Positions 1 to 12,640 of a stretch of 64,000 nucleotides of DNA are shown here, one piece after another. Source of the DNA: Certhia americana (Eukaryota; Chordata; Aves; Passeriformes; Certhiidae); the NCBI GenBank assembly GCA_018697195.1, contig CM031878.1, positions 68,467,642-68,531,641 of the forward strand, written 5' to 3'. Both the position numbers and the translations under genes were made by a program. Within the stretch, counting starts at the first letter, position 1; every line of letters begins with the position of its first letter. A model generated the notes under the pieces. That model saw nothing but the letters and a program-made list of their open reading frames with translations. It was not told where the DNA came from and ran no database searches.

Positions 1-100
1 CGCTTCTCTCTTTTTTTTTTTTTGTTCTGGTTGGGGGGTGCGCCTTTGCTTTTGTGGGGGGGGGGTTTTTTCTTCCCCCCCCCCCCCCCCCCCCCCCCCC
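1..100. repeat. Homopolymer-rich low-complexity edge
   Basis: The first 100 bases are a chain of homopolymers: T13 at 11-23, G10 at 56-65 and C26 at 75-100, joined by T/G-rich linkers. No gene is visible. Such poly-G/poly-C tracts often coincide with contig ends or gap edges in bird assemblies, so the exact base counts may be unreliable. Confidence 0.85.
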
Positions 101-3100
101 GTTTAGGTCTCCTCCTGCTGCCTGCTGGTGAGAGAATAGGGGATCCTCTGCTTCTTGTGGTGTAACCAGCTGGTGCATTTGCCTCAGGGATGGTAGAGAA
201 TGTCTCCACCAAGTCAATCTCCTCCTCAGAGTGCCTGATACTTCCTACTTCCTAATTCCTCCTGAAGCTCTGCCAGCAGGAGAGTAGATCATCCATCTGG
301 CCACACCTCATACTGCTGTTGTCCCTACTGCCACGCCACTCATGCCAGGCTCTGCACTCCCTGCAGCCCAAGCCTGGATGGCTGTTCCCTCTGTGTCACC
401 ACATCCTTTCTGGTGAGTGCAGAGGGACCACTGAGTGGATTCCACAGCTGGAATCCCTTCTGAGCAAGGTGATCACCACCTGAGCTCACCTCTAGCTCTA
501 GATGCACAAGCTGCCCCACCCTCATTACCTTGATTTCCTGGGGGGCTGCTTTTGTAAAGGTTCAAGGGGTGGCTGCTGTCCCTCCCTGTCCCTCTCACAC
601 TGAGTTAGAGCTGCTGTGAGTCAGAACTTCAGCACTTCAGCACTTGGGGTCTGGGGTGTCTTGCTGAAGACTTAGGACCAACTCTCAGTCTAAAATTTGA
701 GAGCTTTCCTGGAGACAAGCCCATATGTTTTCCATTTTCCATTTTTCATTGTACTCAGAGAAAAAGCAAGGTTCTAACAGGTGAAACATGTTACGCTTCT
801 AAGCATTTCCCAGCACCTCCCAAAGTTGCATTTGAGCCACAGCAGATTATTTTTGTTGAGACAAATGTGATGGAAATCAGATGGAAATCATGATTTTTTT
901 CCCCTCCACTTGTATGTGCTCAGATGGCATAGCTGTTCAGATTCTTGCAGTCCACTCTTATCTTAGTGATACTCCTGAGAGGTGTGTGAGCAACATTTGG
1001 AGAAGCTGCTTGATGTTGTCATTCACTAACATTCAATGTTAGTCACATCAGAGATCTTAAAACAAAAGGCTCTGTGTGTTTTACCAAGGGAAGCCACAGT
1101 AACAGGTTTCAGTGTAAATGAGAGTTGTATTGCCTTCCATCAGAGATGACTTGAAAATAAAGTACTTTGATGGTAATACTGCAGATGTCTGCAGGAAACC
1201 CAGCACAGCCTTGAACACTGTAGTTAGATAGCTGTGCAAAAAAGTACATGAAGGGAAGAGCTAATGTGCAATACTTCTATTTAAGATAGAGGGAGGAAAT
1301 AGAAATTGTGATAGCATGCTATTTCAAGTAATAATAGAAAGTACTTGGTGTTTACATGGTGAATGGATCAATACTAATTCTGTAGTCAGGGCACACACAG
1401 TAGTTTGGATTATACAAGTGATAGATGCACTCGGTATAGCTGAAATTTCCACCCTGCAACATTTATTTCTCACTGCGTGTTAGATGGAATTTTCCACCCA
1501 ACTATCTGAAAGGATTTGCATAAGAATGGTGATAGAGCAGTATTCTTTAATGATGTGCTTTTCTTTGTTAAACTTCAAAAATGTCTACAATGCATGATGA
1601 GGTTCGGATGAATTGCCAAGCTAATGCTTTTATATTTTCTTTAAAGAGCTTATCTTCACTGTGTTGCGGGAGTTACTTTATATTGTTGTCATAAAGGCAG
1701 TAGCAGTAAAGCCGACTTTGCAGCAACCCTGATAGGTGCCCCCTCCTCCTTTACCTGCTGGTTCTTGGTGCTGCTGCAGGAGGCAGATCACAACACCTCT
1801 TACCCACCACCTGTTTGCCCCACTGTTAACTTGTTTGTACAGCTTCTGTGGCACTGTTCATGACATGACTCATGGCTGGCTCTGTGTCATTTTACTCTTA
1901 AAACAATGCTCTCTTGGCATTCAACCTAGATCAGCCCAGGCTGCTGTACTGTTTGTAGAAACTGGGTCATAACCAGGATCTTCCCAGAATGACTTCTTGG
2001 TTTAAAAGAAACTCAGGATTAAACAAAACATGAAAAATCTTCTGCTAGTGGTGATTTTTACAGAATGATAGAGAACACCCTTTGTTTTGTTCTTCAGTTC
2101 CTTGGAGCAGAAGTCCAATTTTTTAAAATATGACGGGAAAACTGCTAGAAATAGGTGAATTTTAGGAAAGTAACCTGTTGAGAAGCAATATTTTCTTCCT
2201 TGGCCATTGGCCTAGTGAGTCACCTTCTAACCTGCACTGTAGTGAAGCTGTTCAGAAATATCCTAGAGGAGGAAAAATAAGCAATACAAGTGACTGTGAG
2301 ATTTGCCATCAATTCCAATTCCATGTAGGGTGCAATGATTCCACTTTCACAACAGCTATTAGACAGAGAGGGGCTAATTCTGCCCTGAATCAGGACTTCT
2401 ATAGCACAGCATGAGTGTAATGGAGGAACAATTTGGGTTTTGTTGAGTTTGCTTTTTTGTTTTATATTTGCCTTTACTAATAACTATTTACTAATAAGAC
2501 ATTAACTGGAAAAAAATTTGACATTATTATGGAACAGAAATTATAAATTTTTCTCTGATGATCTGAAACACTGTTCTGATATTGGACCTTGTGTCAAAAT
2601 CACCTATGTTTTCTTTTGCTTTTGCTTCTGAAAGGATAGTAGTAGCTATGTATGCTGTACATGAACATTCTACCTATAATAATAGAGCCCAGCATATCCC
2701 ATATGTGTACCTTGGTAGTCAGTTATGCCTGCAGGACAATCACACGCCTTCCTGTGCTCTTCCCACTTCTTCAGCCTCTCCTCTTCCCCTCATTCCAAAC
2801 TCCAGGATAACTCTGAGTAGGAAGAGAATGGCACGGGTACCTCAGATGGAAGCAGGGAAGATTTTTTTACCAAAATAAAGAAGATAATAAGGAAGATTTT
2901 TATAACAAATCTCTTTCAAAACCAGAAATAAGCAATTGCCAAAATAAGCACTGTCAGTAAAAGTGAGCAACTGAACCCCAAAATCTGCACAGTGACTTCC
3001 TTTGTGGTCACTGGAGTATTGCTGCTCCAGCCCCACTGTCTTAGTGACATCCCTATGTCCCTGTCAGTTTGTTGGTATCTCTCTCACCAGGCTCAGTGGA

Positions 3101-6100
3101 TCCAAGGAGGACCTGCTGAGTCTTCCCCAATGCCCCTGCGGGTGCACGGGTGTCTGCTTCAGCTGCTTGGTGTCCCTGTTGGCACTTTTCTCCAGGGTGT
3201 TGTATATTTATGCACAGATATTTTGTCTAAACCATATTTCTAAAAAATGTGCTTGTGCTAATATTTAGACCAGCGTGTTTGAGGCATAACACTCTTAAAT
3301 TCAAACTTGTAGTTTTAGTGTTCTGTTGAATTTTTGACGAGTGACAGATACTGTTGCTACTCTGTGTTGTGTGTAGCCTCTTTACCACAATGTGCCCCTT
3401 GTCTTGCATCTGGAAACTTTTCATGGTGATGGCACAGTGTGTTTAGATTGGAAATCCATTACCTGAGTTCAGGAAGGGAGGATGTCCAAGATGTGAAGCC
3501 TCTAGTTAATGGAACTGGCACTAGAATGTAAACAAAGATGACCTGATGGAGGAGGGGACACTAAAAAGGTCACTCTTCTGATGCTGGAGCTGAATGTGTG
3601 AAAAAAATGGAAATAAAGCAAGGTCAGCTTTAAAACACAAATGGTTCTCTTTGCTTGACTCCTATTGTGCTTACCCCCCACCCTCTGGAAACATGCAGAG
3701 CTGGTTTCTGCAATGCTCTTCCATTCACAGGGCAAAAGAACTGCCTCTGTGTCCTGGTTCCTCCCTCATTTCCCACTGCATATGTGCCTGTCCTGCAGGG
3801 TTGTTCTGTGGTGCTGGCTGAGGCATGCAGGTACTGGGATAGCTGTCTTCTTGGAGTGGTGTGGTCTTGTCAGATGTCAAATGCCTGGCTATTGTTGCTA
3901 TCTCTGTCTACTAGAATGGCAGCATGGTTTAAAAAACTCTACCCAACTTCAAAAAGCATCCAGAGAGAGCATGAGATGAAGCTGCATGTGCGTTTCCTGA
4001 TGTATTTTACACTCTGGTTGCTGTTCTGCTACAGCCTTGTCTAACACGTCAGCATGCCAGCTGCACTCGTTTTGCACAACAACCAAATTCCCAATTACTG
4101 CAATTGGTGTTGTGATGCCTTTTATACCTGTTTTCTGGCTAGGAACTCAGAGGCATCACCTTTCCCCAGGTCTGCGCCTGGTGACTCTAGGCTGGAGTGC
4201 TCTGCTATGGCTGGAGAGGCCCAGTATTTACTTTTTGCCAGTCTCCCCCTCTCATCCTGCAGGTGAGCAAATACCTGTTCTGTGAAATGTGAGAGGAAAG
4301 TGGGTCCCAGGCTCAAAGGCAGTTGTTTTGGGTTTAAGTGGCATGATGGGGAGTGGTGTCAGTTTATGTGGGATTGCATGTGACACTCTCAGCTTCATGT
4401 CTCTTTGCTTTCTGGATTTTATGTCCACGCCCAGTGCGGTTTTAACTTGGCATTTGTGTTTAGCTAACCTGTGTGGTGGGACTGAGAAGTAACTGCTGCC
4501 TTTGTATTAGCAGAAGACATGAGTTTGGAAAGCTATAACCATGAAGATAAAGATTTATAATAGTGCAGGAGAAAAAAATCCACAAAATTATTTGAGAAGC
4601 CACACTATGAAGGATAAATGTTACAGGAAGCATTAGCCTTCCATAAAAATTCCTTTGCCAGTGAGGAATGTAATGCACAACCTTGGTGAGAGAAAAAATT
4701 TTACCTCAGTGATGTTCTGAAATGTTTTATTTAAGAATTAGACATGAAGGAAACTTGGTTTTCTGCAGTTTTGACTATTTGTGCTTAGATATTTTAAACA
4801 TTTTCTTTAAGCAATGATGCTGAGTAACTCCTGGATGCATAAAAACTGAACAGATATAAATTATATGTACTGTATTTTATACACATGCATGATTGTGTTA
4901 CTTTCTCTTGTCTTTCTGTGTGTACAGCAATCTTCTGTGGGTTTTTTTTCCTCCAATAGGCACTTGGAAGAGGATTCACAGCTGAATTTCACAAGCCTGC
5001 TCCTTACTGCATGAAATGGCAGCAAGGTTTTTATCCTTGCAATTTTGAATCATAATTCTCTCTAAGTTAACAAAAAAACATAATAATTTTTTCCCCTGTT
5101 CAGAGGTGTTAGATGGGTGGTGCTGGAGACTAAGATTTCCTTTTGGATGGGTAGACCTTGACATCCATCTCAATGGCTTCTCTTGCTGCATTTGGCTTGA
5201 TTTAAGCTGCATTAGTTTTTTTTGTGAAGCCTTCATGGAACACCAATGTGTTTTGGATTAAGACAGTTCAAAGAAAGAATTTTGTTATATTTTTTCCCCC
5301 TAGTTCTCATATTTCTGAAGTCTAGAAAAACTCAAGCCTCACTCTTATAGCTTCTTGAAAATGCTGTACTGTTATTTAGTTTGCACTCTTGTATCAGATT
5401 GGTCAGGCAATTATGCCCCATGATTTTAGACCTGGATTTGATTAAGAAATGCCTGACGGAGAGTGAAGCTTTTCGAAAGATCTTCCTGTAATGACTACCA
5501 GTAGTAGTGTGGTCTGCTCTTGGGGAGATTCTCATCTACTCCCTCCACAAACAGTTCTACAGTGTGCCAATTCTACCCTCTTAATTTTTCCTAAAAGATG
5601 AAATGTACCTCTCCATGCTTCCCAGACCCTGTTTCATCAGAGATTGTGTCCTCAGCTGCACTTCCTGGAGGTTTCTGCCACTTTTGATGGCAAGACAGTT
5701 CTTTGGTTGGTAAATACTGAGAGCATCCTCTCCTTGGTATGTATTTAGAACAAACTGCAGGTAAATGCTTACAAGTAATGATCTGTCCTGACTGTTGCAT
5801 GAAGCTTTCCAAAAATAGTTGTCTATAAGCAAAAATAATCCTGAGTTTTGATATTAATGGAAAAATGCTTCAGGTCTTCTCTTTAATGCTGGTGCAGTAG
5901 AAGACCTGAAAATGAGAGGTCTAAAATACTTTCAGGAGAGACTTCTGATACAAGGGGATCTTAATCAAAAGATACTCAAGGTATTTTGATGGAACTTATG
6001 TTTTGAAGGAATGATGAGTATCCATCTTCTAAAAATTGAGTGATTTTGTGACAGTTGAAGTTTGGCATGAGTTGATACTGCTTTTTTTATTGTCTTGGTC

Positions 6101-9100
6101 AGTTTCTGTATTCATGTACTATCTCACAAGCTGTCCCCTGTAACAAGACTCATCTAAATGCTTGGTGTTTTTTCGATTTATTTTGACATTTTGAAAGTGG
6201 AGAAAGTTTGCAGTGAATGAGTTATTAACATGAAGAACTGAATGCATATGGTCCTTCTGAAGTATTCCCACCTGCCCCCATGAGATTTCTGTGAAAATAG
6301 TAATTGATATTTCATGTATTTGTCACTTGACATGAAATGCTTACCTTACTTGAATGGCTAGAGGCTGTGACTGAAATTTAGCTCTACTGTGCAAGATGCT
6401 GTACAGATGCAGACCATTTGATGTCCTCTGTATCTAAGGACTTGCATTTGACAGATGAAGGACAGGATGAAGAAGCACCAGAGAGGTTTGTATTGCCCAG
6501 TTTTTGGTGAGGTTTTTGTGGTTCCCTCATCAGTTTTGTATCTTCCAGAGGTACATTAAATACTGAACTTAGTACTCATCATGTTCACTGATCTGTCTGA
6601 GCCCTGGGCTCAGCTCTGAGGGAAGTCATAGTGGTGAGAATGAGGAGGGTGGGCACGCTGTGCTTTTTGGGGGACTTCCCTGGGTGCCGTGCCCCTGCTC
6701 CTGGGGAGATGCTGTGTTGCTGGATTGCTGAGGACAGGGTGTCCCACTCGTGCCAGGCTGTGGTGTCTCAGCCTGGTAGTCCTTCTGGGGCTATCTCTTG
6801 TTGCAAAATGGTCCCTCTGCCTTTTGATGCTGCCAGCTTGGGGCACTGCTTTGTGGAGTTTTGCTCACTTTCACTAGCTTGTAGACACTATCTTTTTCCT
6901 TCTCCTTTCTTCATACAGGCAATCAATCACCTCTTTGCTCAGTTACAGCTGCCTTTGGACCAGGGCTAATGTCTGGAAACACCCACACCACTTAAGCCTG
7001 TTCTCTTCCAGGGCCCTGCCTTTGCATGAGGTTTTGATTTACTGTTTACTATTTCAGGCTTGTAACAAGTAGGCATCCCAAAGCCTTTTAGACACACTTA
7101 CTGTCTGAGTCAGATAGTCCAAGAGGTCATGTACAGATTGAGACTGAACAGTGAAACATCTGCATACGCTTAACCTTGCTTCACTTCTGGTTTTGCTCTT
7201 GAGTGTTATTTGGGCTTTGATCAGACCTATTTATTCAGCCCAGGATCTTTCCTCGTCCTTAATATCCTTTCACATGCCTGCTTCTCCAGACTCTGGAGTC
7301 TCCTCTTGTATCTGAAATCAGGTCTTGCTTCTGCCTTTTCACTTTTAATCCAAAATTGGCCAGTGGGAACAGCAACGTTTTATAACTATAGGTCCTCTTT
7401 GTCAAGGGGTTAGTTAACAAGACAATTCATATGCCCTCAGGAGCTGATCTGTTTGTCAGACTCGAAAAACTGGTTCATCTCGATAATAGCCATTTCTTTG
7501 TACAAGGGACTCTATCTGAATGACATGGGTAATTATCTATTTAGAGTGCAAATAACCTTCATTTTCATAATACAGTTTGCAGCAGTGCAAAATCAACCCA
7601 TGGTACACAGATTCCCAAAACATGTAACCTGGCTTTTATTGCCCTATTAACTGTTTCCCAGTGTCTTTATCTCATGAGCTATGGACCTTTCTGTCCTCGG
7701 TGTGCTGCAGAACAGCACAAGCTTCATGCTCCTGAGAAGTTTCTGAATTGAGCATTAGATATTTTTATCAAATACTAGAGTCAAACCTAAATCTTTCACT
7801 AGTAGATGGAAGACTCTTAGGAATGAAATTTACAATGCCAAGATTTCTCTATATGCATATATCCCTTACGATACTCTCCTAACTAGAAGCTGCTATAATT
7901 CATTTTATTTTGTGGAGCTTTCTGGTGAGTTATTTTCTTTCTCAGTAATTTCTCCGTTTAAGAACCCTCCTGAGAAATCTTTACTGTATTAGCTTCAGCT
8001 TTGCTGCATCTTTATTTTTAAATAGCTCTTTTAAATTTGCTTAGGCAAATCTGGGGTTTCGTCTGTCTTCAGCAGTATTAAAATGGTATCTGAAGGGAGT
8101 GTAACCTGGGTAAGAAGACACACCACTAGACAATACTATAAATGAGAGACAGATGGATTGCTGCTCAGAGACAACAAGATTATGGGTAGAAACCTGTTTA
8201 CCTTTTGCAATACAGCCACTGAGCTGAACAAGTCATCAGAACAGAATGGAGCTGAATAATGCATGTCTTTAACAGTCTCTAATTCTTCGAGCTACAGGAG
8301 AGTTTTTTACACTGAAACTCCTCTTGCAGAATTATCTATCTAGACCTGAGTGTTGGAAAGCACTGTTCGTGTGAGTTTTTTCTTTTTTTGCAAGTGCAGA
8401 CTTGCTGTTAGCTACCTAATACCTCTGGTCTTTTGGCGAAGACTACCCTTTCCTGGGGATGTCTGGGCTCAACCTGGAGCAGATTGTCTCTCCCTTCAGA
8501 ATGATTTTTTTCTGCAATCTTTGTGTGCCTGGAGTACTCATGGACCACAAACAGGAAGTTAACTTGCTGAAAATTTGGTACCAAGACCTGACAAAGCTCC
8601 TCAGTTGCACTGGGCCACCACAGGACAAAAGCCAGCACAAGCAACCCCTGACAGGCTTGCTGTGGTGTTGGCTTTTGAGCTCTAAGGCATTCTGGACTGA
8701 GTGTTCATGCATAGATTTTAATTCCTACAGGTGGGAAAAAGATTGTAGTCATACAGGATGTTTTTGGAGATGGGATTTTGCCAGTTGTGCACTGGATGAT
8801 CGTCTTTGCATCCTGTATTTTTGCCATTTGAGCTGAAGAGGAAGAGGCAAAATACTGTATGTCAGGTGCAGGATTTTTTGTACCTACCCTTTGGAGAGTA
8901 GGACTGAAATGAGAGGTTCAGATGTTGGAATGACTAACTTGCAGATACCTGTGCTACTACTGAATGAGGGATCAGGATGGATTCCACCCTCACTCTGTGT
9001 GTCCATCTTTTCACAGGAGCTGCCGAATCAATGGCTCCCAGCAGATGGGTCCGTATGAGGAGAAGGAGCACCGTGGCATGAAAATCACTACCAGATTTCC

Positions 9101-10249
9101 ATCTATTCTTCTTATCACTGAGGGAGAGACACTTGGGAAGGGAAGTCTGTGCCTTAATGATCAAACAGGGTGGTGTTTTACACCTCTTCAAATGTGGGAC
9201 TTAGATGGATTAAGGATGTAGCTCCTGGACCACAGGGGTGAGAAAATGCACGAGGCTTGTACTTTCCATTTTGTGTAACTAATTTCAGCATAGTTAGTGT
9301 TAATCAGGGAATTACAAATAATGGCATAGAATTATTAAACTCCCTTCCCTTTGTTCTGCCCATGTGTGACTCCACAGGGTATCATCTCCAGGGACATCTT
9401 TTAAGAAAAAATGCTGTGAGGAAGCACATCTGTGTGGAAAGACATCTCAGATCTCAAAGGTTATGGTGCTGGAAATGACCTGCATGTCTCTCCTGACACT
9501 GTCCCCAAGTCACACCCATTTTTTGTTTGAGGTGAACCAGTGCTTTTGGTGTGTGGGCACCCTAAGGAATTCTTATCTGTGCACAAACTGAGCCACTACT
9601 CAAAAGGAATTGTGCTGTGGGACTCTGAGCTCCTAGTGGTCTTGGAGTGCAGGAAGAGCTCAGAAAGTGGCTGTGGCTGTTTATATTCTCTCTCCTTCTT
9701 CATCAGGCCAAACAATTCAGACAGAACAATTTTTCTGATTATAGTAGACCAAATTATTTTTAGTGTTCAGTGTATTGGTACACCTTGGGACTGAAACCCG
9801 CCCCAGCAAACAAAATCCCCCAATGCTGTGATGGCATAAGTGAAATGCCAACACACTCCTGGGGTCTCAATAGAGTTATAAATCCAAACCCTGCATGTCA
9901 TCTGCCATAGATGTGGGGCCCTGAACCCAACATTCCATAGTTGGGAGCATTTGAAGGGAAAAGTGGGATCTAGAAAGTTGTGTAAGACATATGTGATATG
10001 ATGGCAAAGTAACTGATTCTAGCTCTTCCAGGCAAGGAGAAAAGCAGCAGCTGGGAGTAATGGGATGGACTAATAAAATTATTCTCCTTTTAATCAGGTA
10101 TTCTCCAAAGTACTGGGGGGTAGAGTGCACCTGGTGTCCCAGCCAGGGCTGTGTCTTTACCATTAGGGCCAAACTACACCTGTGCTCCTGCTGTCAGCTG
10201 TGGGATCATCCAGGGATGGGTTTTTGGAGAGCACATCTCCAGCTGACAT
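101..10249. other. Single-copy non-coding DNA, no gene recognised
   Basis: About 10 kb of AT-leaning, CpG-poor sequence with stops in all frames. Longer open stretches (for example 3655-4044 plus, 8459-8836 plus, 6631-6969 plus) have no recognisable domain. One good splice-donor-like site follows an open stretch at 4262 and one strong acceptor-like site lies at about 6919, but neither is flanked by a convincing coding exon. No CR1, microsatellite or structured RNA stands out. It could be intergenic or intronic. Confidence 0.6.
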
Positions 10250-10610
10250 TAGTGAGGCCTTTTTCTCAAAGTGGCAGCTATCAAAGTGCCGTTTATGAGC
10301 AAGACTCACAAACTAATTAGTCACCAGGCCCATTAATCAGGAAGACTAGAAATAATTCAGCAGAATTCATGCTGTCAGCAAGGATGAGAAGAGCCCTCTC
10401 TATGACAGCTTACCTTGCATTTTGATCATTAGGCGATTCGGAGTTTAGTCCATCCGTCTTGTTTATCTGCCCTCAGGGGAAAATAATCCCTGCATCCCAG
10501 CCATCTCGACAAGTTTGAAATTCAAACATATTTTCAGTTCTGTCAGTAAAATATCAAATGGGCACATTTGGATGAGTATTGACACACAACGGTGCCGCTG
10601 CCTTTTTTTT
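10250..10610. promoter_or_regulatory. Candidate conserved non-coding element
   Basis: This stretch looks different from its flanks. It carries about seven CpG dinucleotides, where neighbouring sequence has almost none, and no simple repeats. It contains a TCF/LEF-like ATCAAAG near 10281, a palindromic homeodomain site CTAATTAG at 10314-10321 and further ATTA cores nearby. Clusters of homeodomain and TCF sites in CpG-retaining single-copy DNA are typical of developmental enhancers. That reading is inference: conservation cannot be measured from one sequence, and short motifs occur by chance. Confidence 0.25.
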
Positions 10611-11360
10611 TTTCTCCAAATGTATTGTCAACAAATCCCTCCTTTGCCTGGTGCTCCCTGCATGCAGGAGTTCAACACCATATTAGGGAAAGTGAAGGTT
10701 GGGGTGCATGAATGGGGTCATTAAAAAAAGCTAAACTGAAATATTCTAATTATTCTTAGCAGCCTCCCCAAGACAAGCCAAAGGCATTCTCTGGTGTAAC
10801 TCCACCTTCCTGTGTTTTGGGTGAGATTTATAACATGTGCTTGAGCAAGAGATGTACCTTAAAATAATCAAGCCAGTGTTTATTTTGGCTTCCTTTGCCT
10901 TTTTCCCCCCACACCAGAAATCCACACAGAGCCTGTGCAGTAAAATATTTCTTTAACAAATGCATACCACTCTGTTGGTTCAAAGTGGATTGGTCACTCT
11001 GGAAAGCGCACACTAACAAAGAAGGAACAGATGGTTTTGAGTCTTGGTATGGAGCTGTTGTGGCTACTGTTTTTTCATTAAGCATTAATTGCTGGAGGTG
11101 GAAATCATGCTTCTGAGTGTGCCAAGGAGATGGGTCTGACTGTATAACTCAGATGCGCTGAGTAGAGCAGAGAAGTCTGTCTGGAAACCTGGGATACCAT
11201 GAATTCCTGCCCTGCACCAGAAGGACTGCCTGTCATCTCTGCTTTACGAGTCACCGTCTGGGATGCAGAGGAATTTCCATGCTGGCCAAGGGAAACTCAC
11301 CAGGAGTGGAAGCAATCTTGGGGTATAAATTGTGTTCTTTCAAAAGAAGGTCTTCCTGAG

Positions 11361-11401
11361 AACTGTTAGGTGTTATCACCTAACAGTTGACAACAACTGT
11401 T
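11361..11401. repeat. Overlapping pair of perfect inverted repeats
   Basis: Arms of 12 bases, AACTGTTAGGTG (11361-11372) and its exact complement (11377-11388), flank a 4-base loop. The right arm shares bases with a second perfect hairpin, AACAGTTG (11382-11389) and CAACTGTT (11394-11401), also with a 4-base loop. The two stems cannot form together. CAACTG, which occurs once on each strand within the second hairpin, matches the MYB core YAACKG. Function is unknown. Confidence 0.85.
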
Positions 11402-12539
11402 GTGCTTGAGGTGAAGTGATGGGAATGTGGACCTGTCCAGGAGTATGTTCAGTTTTGGTTTTATATATATATGTAAATATTTTGTGTTTTGTAGTTTTAG
11501 CGTTGCCAGGCAAAACACTGGATCCTGATGTTATGGACACAAAGTTTCTATTGTCCTATAGAATTTCTGAGTATAAATGCTGGTATTAATGCCTTTTTTT
11601 ACCTCCATAGTATATGTCCTTTTTCCATAGTACTAAACCTCCCCAGGTTCTCTCTGGATTTATCAAAGAAATCAAAATATTAGAAGAATCACTATCACTT
11701 GTGAAAGAAGGAAGCCTGTACCCCAGCTGCCATTGCTGTGTGCTCCTGTTTCGGCTGTTACACCCTGCCTTCATCCTGCCTGTGCTGTATTTTGGAGAAC
11801 TTACCACAACATCATTACATTTTTCATCTGTCTTGAAGTCTTGATAGATTCATCCAGTTTCATTTTGAGCTGGTGGAGGGAGAACAAATCAAAAATGTCT
11901 GACAAATATCAAAATGTCCTCGTGTTGTCAGAGGGAAATGTATCAGTGCTTCAAATGGGAGGATAAAAATTTTATGTTCTGACTTTTGATATTATGTATT
12001 ATAATGCAAAATAAAAAAAACCCCAAACTAGGTCAAAATTAATTTCATACTAGCATGAGCCAGTGGAGTTTTACCTGTAGGCTGTAATTTTTTTTTCAGA
12101 GTGAAAAGTTTCATGTATGTGTAAGAAGATACTCTTCTCTCTTTTTGTGATTCTTCTTATCAGTCTTATTGTGCCTTTGTGTGATCCTTCTTTGTGCTGC
12201 ATCTTACAATATATTAGCATTTATTCCTTGTAATTCACAGACTCTGATAATTAGAAGTTTTCCAAGTATACTTCATTTTTAGTATTATTTCTTCTACCCT
12301 TCTTAAAAACCTCCCTAGAAACCACAGATGATGTAAAACTTGGAATATTCTTGTGTTTTGGAGCTTTAAGCGCTGCTGTTTGATTGGTTTGGGGCTGTCA
12401 GAGTGCACACTCTCCAAACCAACGTGGTGACTGAGCTTTCCTGATGATATTGTAAATATGCATCAGTTCCCAGAGGTGCAGATCTCAAACCTCTTCGCTG
12501 ATGAATAGGAAAATCCTGCTGCTGCTTCTGTTACAGTAA

Positions 12540-12640
12540 ATTAGCAGGAGGAGGAAATGTAGTGAGGCAAGAAGAAAGAGAGAGAAAGAGACCTGTGAGA
12601 CTGATGATGGTGGAGAAGAAGGAAGGATAGAAATAATAAA
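12540..12640. repeat. Purine-rich (GA/GGA) tract
   Basis: About 100 bases dominated by A and G on the plus strand, including a short (GA)n run near 12576-12591. This is simple low-complexity sequence with no coding signal. Confidence 0.6.
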
